This document shows, in pieces, positions 57,572 through 64,000 of a DNA stretch of 64,000 nucleotides (the stretch's first letter is position 1; each line of letters starts with the position of its first letter). The DNA lies in the NCBI GenBank assembly GCA_026120185.1, contig JANUWF010002024.1:1116001-1180000 (forward strand), given 5' to 3'. The notes beneath the pieces were generated by a model, which ran no database searches, was not told the DNA's origin, and was given only the letters and a program-made list of their open reading frames with translations. Both the position numbers and the translations under genes were made by a program. The DNA is from Voacanga thouarsii. Its lineage: Eukaryota > Streptophyta > Magnoliopsida > Gentianales > Apocynaceae.

Positions 57572-59371
57572 TGAATGTTTAAAATGGTAAAAATCATCAA
57601 ACTGAAAGTATATTTACAAAATGAAAAATTTACCTCTGTGATTGAATGACCCTTTTCGCACTGAAGTAGATATCTGTACAAGGATGCTTGAAAGCTATTG
57701 GATCACGTCCTTATAAACGTCAACTGCGTACCATTCACGTGATCTTCCGAAATGGTGCTCGTAGCACTGCCAGTGAAAGCTTGAAGACGTGGGTTTGGTT
57801 AGCCTTTGAAGGCTTCTGTGAATGCTTCATTGGCTTTCTGTGTATTGGAAAAAATTGAAAAGCTCTACTCATGCATTGCATGATGTCCTTTTCATTTCCT
57901 TTTCCAATTCCCAGAGAGAGAGGAGCCAACTACGTGAAAACAGAAAGTATCCATACTTTCTGTTATCCTTCAAGCAAATCCCGTTTTGTTTTTTATTTTT
58001 TTAATTTAATTTATTTTATTTTATTCTTAATCTTATTCATTGGGTCAGATAAAATTATTTATTATTGGGCTTGAACACCAATAAATAATAAATCTTAATT
58101 GTTTATTTTCTAGACTTCATCAAAACAGCCCAATAAATAATTAACAAGCCCAAATAGACCAATATAAAATTTCATGCCTTTTATCTAGTTTATATCTAAA
58201 TTAATTTTTTAATTATTCAATCTGGGCCTTGGGCTCTGAATAATTAATTAACCAATTAAGTTAGATAAAATATATACTCTTTCTTGGGTCTTTTATTTTA
58301 TTCTAGTTAAATAATAAATTAGACTACTTAAATAAAATAAAATAAAATCAATAAATATCAAGACCAATTCCTTAACCCAAATTTGGCTGGACTTAAGGGC
58401 CATTCTGGGGATCAAAAGACACATCGCCATAGCTACTAAAATGACCAAAATACCCATACTATATAAATAGCTATATTTTACATTTTAAATATTTCATAAT
58501 ATCACCATAAGAAAATATTGACCCCAAGGATAATGCTACGTTAGCAAAGTCTTCGACCTACAAGTATAATGACTAAAATACCCCTCTATGCATCACCGTG
58601 CATTTAGAGAGGAAGAGTGTACTAACACCTTTCTTATAGACATCTACCATCTTTAGACTTCTAGTCCAATAATCCACGACTCTTGGAATGTTTCCACTTT
58701 CCAAAGGAGCTATCCTAAAGTAAACATCCAAGTCAGATTCCCCAAGGCCTTGGACAATTAGATCATTTGAACAGTCACAAGGGGCGATATAGCGTAGAAG
58801 CTATCTTGTAAAAGTTTGTCTTAACTAACTAGTCACATATACCCAACACATAAGTATATTGGTTCTATGAAAGAGCCTCAATTACAGTATATCAAAGTAT
58901 GTGCTTCTAGCTTCGTTAGACCACCAACTCATACTCAAGTGGTAGAGTATTAATCCATGTTGTAGCAATAATAGTCTTGGTTTCTTCTAAATAGTACTTT
59001 TAGAAATCACTATTACAGGTCCTGTTTTACGTATTCGAAATACACTCATACTATGAAGTGAGTGGACTACTTACTGGCTAAAGGTAAGCCATTTCCCATT
59101 TGGAATTCATAACACAATAACCTATACATGATGAGATTCCTATTCTCATCAATCCGTTAAGAACAAATATTTATGTGTTAAGTAACCCGTGATCCATACT
59201 TTACTGTAAAAGGTCACCATTCACATGGATTACTTACTTAAACACAATGGGTCATTTCCAAACGAAAATCGTATACAAATAAAATGTAAATTCACAAATA
59301 AACTTTGAGAAGAAATTCTTTTATTAATAAATTACATCAGAAAATTAGTTTAGATGGCATATATTCCAACA
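57572..59371 (-). repeat. Solo LTR of the A/B copia family (1800 bp) in element D
   Basis: In minus orientation it begins TGTTGGAATATATGCC at 59371 and ends AACATTCA at 57572. TATGT is perfectly duplicated at 57567-57571 and 59372-59376. No internal region, primer site or second LTR is attached, so it arose by recombination between two LTRs. Confidence 0.95.
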
Positions 59372-59376
59372 TATGT

Positions 59377-60318
59377 GTAGTAGGAGAGTCATTCGACGGG
59401 CCTCTAGATACTTACTTTATGGAAAGGCTTTTCAAGCAATCTCCATTGAGAAAAAAGAGGATTCCACTATGTATAACGAAGTTGTAGAGGATGTAGATGC
59501 GGACCATTAGAAGTGTGCAATGGATTTAGAAATGAAATCCATGTACACTATTCCGTTTGGGAATTTGTGGACTTACATAATAGGGTAAAATCTATTGGGT
59601 GCAAATGGTTCTACAAAAGAAAGAGAAGAGTAGACAGGAAAGTGGAAATTTCAAAGATAGATTGGATGCTAAGGGTTATACCCAACAAGAAGGTATTGAC
59701 CATGAAGAAATCTTCTCGCCTGTGGCCATGCTAAAGTCTATAAGAATCCTCTTATCCATTGCAGTTCACTTCAATTATGAAGTTTGACAAATAGATGTCA
59801 AGACAATATTCTTCGATGGAAATCTTGACGAATGTATCTATACAGTACAACCAGGCAGTTTTATCCAACAAGGTCAAGAACAAAAAGTTTGCAAGCCGAA
59901 TAGGTCCATTTATGGGTTTAAGTAAATGTCTAGATCTTGAAATATCAAGTTTGATCAAGCCATTAAATCCTATGGTTTTAGTTAGCATCCTGATGAACCT
60001 TGTGTCTATAAAAAAATTATAAATGGTAAGATGATTTTTCTCATACTGTATATTGATGACATTTTTTTTATTGGTAATGATATAGGAGCATTAACATTGG
60101 TGAAAAATTGGTTGGGTAAATAATTTGATATAAAAGACTTGGGAGAAATAAGATATGTTCTAGGCATTCAGATCCTTTGGGATTGAAAGAATAGACATAT
60201 AGCTTTATCCCATACTTCATACGTTGACAAAATATTGGTGAGATTTTCAATGTAAAATTCTGAAAAAGGTCAATTATCTTTTAGACATAGAATTCAGTTG
60301 TAACAAAAGTATAGTCCT
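59377..60318 (+). pseudogene. Copia D reverse transcriptase (broken)
   Basis: Resumes element D after the solo LTR. Motifs in order: KSIGCKWFYKRKR, FKDRLDAKGYTQQEGIDHEE and IFSPVAMLKSIRILLSIA, then QIDVKTIFFDGNLDE, and ILYIDDIFF (about 60048-60070), the catalytic box with both Asp. KDLGEIRYVLGIQIL follows. Stops at about 59787, 59922, 60121 and 60186 and several small frameshifts break it. Cut by element E at 60318. Confidence 0.85.
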
Positions 60319-62136
60319 TGAAGGCTTAAAATGGCAAAAATCATCAAAAAGAAAGCATGCTAGGAAAATAAAAAATTTACCTCTGTGATTGAATGGCCCT
60401 CTTTGCACTGGTATAGATGTCTGTACAAGGATACTTGAGGCTATTGGATCACGTCCTTGTAAACGTCTACTACATCTTATTTACGCGAAGTCTTCTATAT
60501 TTCGAAATGGTACCGTAGCACAGCTAGTGAATGCTTAAAGATTGTGTTTTGATAAGCTTTCACAGAAGCTTTCTCTATGAATGGGTTTTAGTTTCTCTCT
60601 GTGAAATGAAAATTGAATGCCAAAGTCCAATCCGCTAATCAAAACCTTCAATTCATATTCATTTATTTCAGCATATCCCCTGAGAGAGACTCCACCCGTA
60701 AGCAAATAGAAAGCATTCATGCTTTCTGTTATCTTGCACGCAAAACAACATGGGTTCCATCGCGTGTTATTTTTTATTTTAATTTTATTCTGCCCTTGGT
60801 CTTATTCTTTGGGCCAGATAAAGTTATTTATTCTTAGGCTTGAACACCCATAAATAACAAATCTCAATTATTTATTTTCTGGGCTACGTTAAATAGCCTA
60901 ATAAATAATTAACAAGTCCAAATAGACTAATATAAAATTTTATACCTTTTATCTAGTTTATATCCAAATTAATTTTATAATTATTCAATCTGAGATTTTG
61001 GCCCTGAATAATTAATTAACCAATTAAACTAGATAACATAAGTACTCTCTCTTGGGCCTTTTATTTTATTCTAATCCAATAATAAATTAGACTAATAAAA
61101 TAAAACCCATAAATATCAAGACCAATTCCTTGACCCAAATATTTCATGACTTAAGGGTCATTCCGGGGACCAAAAGACATATTGTCTTGGCTACTAATAT
61201 GACCAAAATATCACTGCTATATAAATAACTATATTTTATATTTTAAATATTTTCTAATATAACCATAAGAAAATATTAACTCAAGAATAATGCTACGTTA
61301 GCAAAGTCTTCGACCTACAAGTGTAATGACTAAAATACCCCTATACGCATCGCCGTGCAATTAGAGAAGATTAGTATACTAATACCTCTCTAATAGACAT
61401 CTACCATTCTTAGGCCTCTAGTCCAATGATCTACAACTCTTGGAATTTTTTTACTTTTCAAGGAAACTACCCAAAAGTAAACATCCAAGTCATATTCTAG
61501 AGGGCCTTGGATAATTAGATCATTTGAACAGCCACAAGGGGGGATATAGCGTAGAAGCTATCTTGTACAAGTATGTATTAACTAACTAGTCACATATACC
61601 TAATATACAAGTATATTGGTTTTACGAAAGAACCTTAACTACAATATATCAAAGTATGTGCTTCTAGCTTCGTCAGACTACCAACTCATACTCAAGTGGT
61701 AGAGTATTGTCCATGCTGTAATAGTAATAGTTTAGGTTTCTTTTAAATAGTATTTTTAGAAATCACTATTATAGGTCCTGTTCTACGCATTCGAAATACG
61801 CTCATACTATGAAGTGAGTGGACTACTCACTGGCTAAAGGTAAGCCATTCCCCATTTGGAATTCATAACACAATAACCTATACATAATGGAATTTCCATT
61901 CTCATCAATCAGTTAAGAATAAACATTTATGTGTTAAGTAACCCGTAATCCATACCTTACTGTGAAAGACTACTATTCACATGGATCACTTACTTAAACA
62001 CAATAGGTCCTTTCCAAATGAAAATCGTACACAATTAAAATGTAAATTCACAAACAAATTTTGAGAATAAATTTTTTTATTAATAAATTTGATAATTACA
62101 TCCGATAAACTAGTGTAGAGGGCATATATTCCAACA
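60319..62136 (-). repeat. 3' LTR of copia E (1818 bp)
   Basis: From TGAAGGCTTAAAATGGC at the left to CATATATTCCAACA at 62136; parallel to the LTRs of A, B and the solo LTR, without the 353-bp duplication of A. Confidence 0.94.
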
Positions 62137-62158
62137 ATCTCCCATTTGCAGTCTTAGA

Positions 62159-64000
62159 CTAAGAAAGTCTATAGGTGCCCACCTCTATTGCGTCTAAGTG
62201 TCTCTTGAAGACTCTCTCAGCCAAAGGCTTGGCGAATGGATCTGCTAGGTTATTCTCCGAGGCTATTTGTTCTACCACGATTTTTTGTCTTTAAATGAAA
62301 TTCCAGATCAGGTGGTACTTCCTCTGGATGTGCTTCCCCTTCTTGTGATTCTTAGGTTCTTTGGATTGTGAGACTACTCTAGAGTTGTCGTAACAAATCA
62401 CAATCGGTCTGTCCATGTGTGGCACAACTCCAAGTTCTGAAAGGAACTTCCGGAGCTAGACTGCTTCCTTAGATGCTTCCGAAGCTGTCACATACTTAAC
62501 TTCCATGTTGAGTCAGCAATACAAGATTACTTGATACTCTTCTATGAAATAGCTCCTTTAGACAAGGTGAAGACATATTCACTAGTGGATTTTCTTTCAT
62601 CCATATTTACTTGGAAATCTGAGTCTGTGTATCCAATAGGAACTAAATTGTCAGCCTTGTAAACCAACATATAATATTTTGTACCGTTAAGGTACTTAAA
62701 AATATACTTTGCAGCTTGCTAATGAACCTCCCCAGGGTTTGACTGATATCTGCTAACTAAGCCTACGACAAAGCAGATATCGGGCCTAGTACACAGCATG
62801 TCGTACATGAGACTTTCCACAGCCGAAGCATAGGGAATCCTATTCATTCTGTCTTTTTCCTCTTGAGACTTAGGACAGTTCTTAGAAAAAAAAGACAACC
62901 CATGTCTGTAAGGGATTAGAGCTCTCTTGTATAAGTCCATGCTAAATTTGGCCAGCACCTTATCAATGTATGTCGCTTGGGATAATCCTAACATTCTCTA
63001 CTTCCTATTTCTAAGAAGCTTAATCCTGAGAATGTAACTGGTTTCACCCAAATCCTTTATACTAAATTGACTAAACAGCCAAATCTTAGTAGATGACAAT
63101 GTCCCTACATCATTCCCAATGAGTAGAATGTCATTTATATATAGGACAAGAAAAATCACATTTATGCCTTCTAATTTCCTGTACACGCATGGTTCATCCT
63201 CGTTTTGAATGAAATCGTAAGACTTTACAGTCTCATCAAAATGAATGTTCTATGGTCTAGATGTTTGCTTAAGTCCATAAATGGACTTCTTAAGCTTGTA
63301 GATCATATGTTCCTGGCCTTTAGCAATAAAACCTTTAGGTTAGGACATATAGCTGTCTTCGTTAAGATGGCCATTAAGAAATGCTGTCTTGACTTCCATT
63401 TACCATATCTCATAGTGGCAATAACATGCAATGATAAGGAGGATACAGATGGATTTAAACATGGCTACTGGGGAAAAGGTTTCATCATAATCGATTCCCT
63501 CTTTCTGAGTATACCCTTTCGCCACCAGCCTAGCTTTGAAGGTTTTCACCTTCCCATCCGCTCCTCTTTTCCTTTTGTATAGCGACTTACACCCAATGTG
63601 TTTTATCCCTTAAACTCTTTGAACTTGTCAAAAGAGTCAAACTTGCGCTTCATTAGATAGACATAACCAAACATTGTACAATCATTCGTTAAAGTAATGA
63701 AGTACTCAAAGCCCCCTCTTACTTAAGTTGACAAAGGACTACACACATCAGTATGAACAAGACCCAATACCTTCTTGGCTCTATCAACCTTTTGGGTGAA
63801 TGACCTTTTGGGTGAATGACCTTTTGGTCATTTTTCCCAAAAGGCAGGATTCACACTACGGCCAACTTTCCATTCTTAATGAGTCCAAGGGCCCATTATG
63901 GTTTAACCTCTGAATAATAGTTAAGTTAATATAACCCAACCTTAGATGCCAAAGATATGAGTCATTGATATTGGTCTTTCTCTTCTTACTTAAAGGTTCA
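62159..64000 (-). pseudogene. Copia E pol: RNase H, RT, integrase fragment (broken, internally deleted)
   Basis: The stop CTA (minus TAG) at 62159-62161 ends RNase H. 62994-62719 has the RT connection and IPYASAVESLMYDMLCTRPD. 63186-62998 has RT with LYINDILLIGND, where the second catalytic Asp of YxDD is not preserved as in A and B (one Asp to Asn). 63580-63200 carries the RT start. At about 63611 sequence jumps from the RT start directly to integrase (KFGYVYLM region), missing about 840 bases present in A. GAG-pre-integrase continues to 64000. A short TTTTGGGTGAATGACC duplication lies at about 63790-63822. Confidence 0.88.

Larger units (their letters stand above)
55170..60318 (+). mobile_element. 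Old copia element D (5' truncated, interrupted twice)
   Basis: Gag from 55170, protease and integrase to about 57565, reverse transcriptase at 59377-60318. A solo LTR (57572-59371) sits between integrase and RT, and copia E is inserted at 60319. It is more degenerate than A, B and C, and belongs to a different copia family by its gag and integrase sequence. RNase H and LTRs are not in the window. Confidence 0.85.
60319..64000 (-). mobile_element. Copia element E (A/B family, minus strand, runs off the window)
   Basis: 3' LTR 60319-62136, polypurine tract 62137-62149, then RNase H, RT and integrase reading right to left up to the window edge. The target duplication on the left would be GTCCT (60314-60318); the right copy is outside. 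An internal deletion lies near 63610. Confidence 0.92.

Overview
The window is nuclear DNA of a flowering plant, most likely a eudicot. It is AT-rich, carries one intron-split leucine-rich-repeat gene with GT-AG introns, and is otherwise filled with plant transposons: Ty1/copia and Ty3/gypsy LTR retrotransposons, a Mutator-like element (MULE) with a plant mobile domain gene, a Stowaway MITE and a fold-back element. I cannot name the species. Layout: bases 1-7035 hold the only gene that looks intact and host-encoded. It is a six-exon gene for a secreted, kinase-less SERK-like LRR protein of 219 residues. Bases 7658-42227 are a fold-back (long inverted-repeat) element of about 1.7 kb, split in its right arm by a 32.9-kb nested retrotransposon block. 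The outer member, copia element B (8886-41770, plus strand), has perfect 5-bp target duplications CTTCT. Into its 5' LTR went copia element A (9561-19320, minus strand, same family). Between its reverse transcriptase and RNase H went gypsy/chromovirus element C (25418-39170, plus strand), with perfect target duplications GTCTT. Removing A and C restores a B of about 9.4 kb, the same size as A. Bases 43051-43917 are a short copia LTR remnant (F). Bases 44062-53650 are a decayed MULE, flanked by an 8-9 bp repeat GCAAGCAT(G). On its minus strand it carries a MuDR-type transposase gene followed by a plant mobile domain (PMD) gene, with sub-terminal hairpin arrays at both ends and an array of about 360-bp repeats ahead of the transposase. 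Bases 53811-54332 hold a tRNA-like (SINE-like) sequence and a Stowaway MITE, followed by a long AAT microsatellite. Bases 55170-64000 are an old copia element D. It is interrupted by a solo LTR of the A/B family (57572-59371, perfect target duplication TATGT) and by another A/B family copy, E (60319 to beyond the window). How the genes work together: the LRR gene is independent of the transposons. All gag-pol copies are broken by stops and frameshifts, so present mobility would need helper proteins. The most unusual coding sequence is a 158-residue ORF between the primer binding site and gag of gypsy element C. It is open throughout and carries three or four SUMO-interaction-like motifs, while the gag-pol next to it has at least eight stops. 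All statements come from reading the sequence; family assignments are from memory of conserved motifs, and no database search was made.
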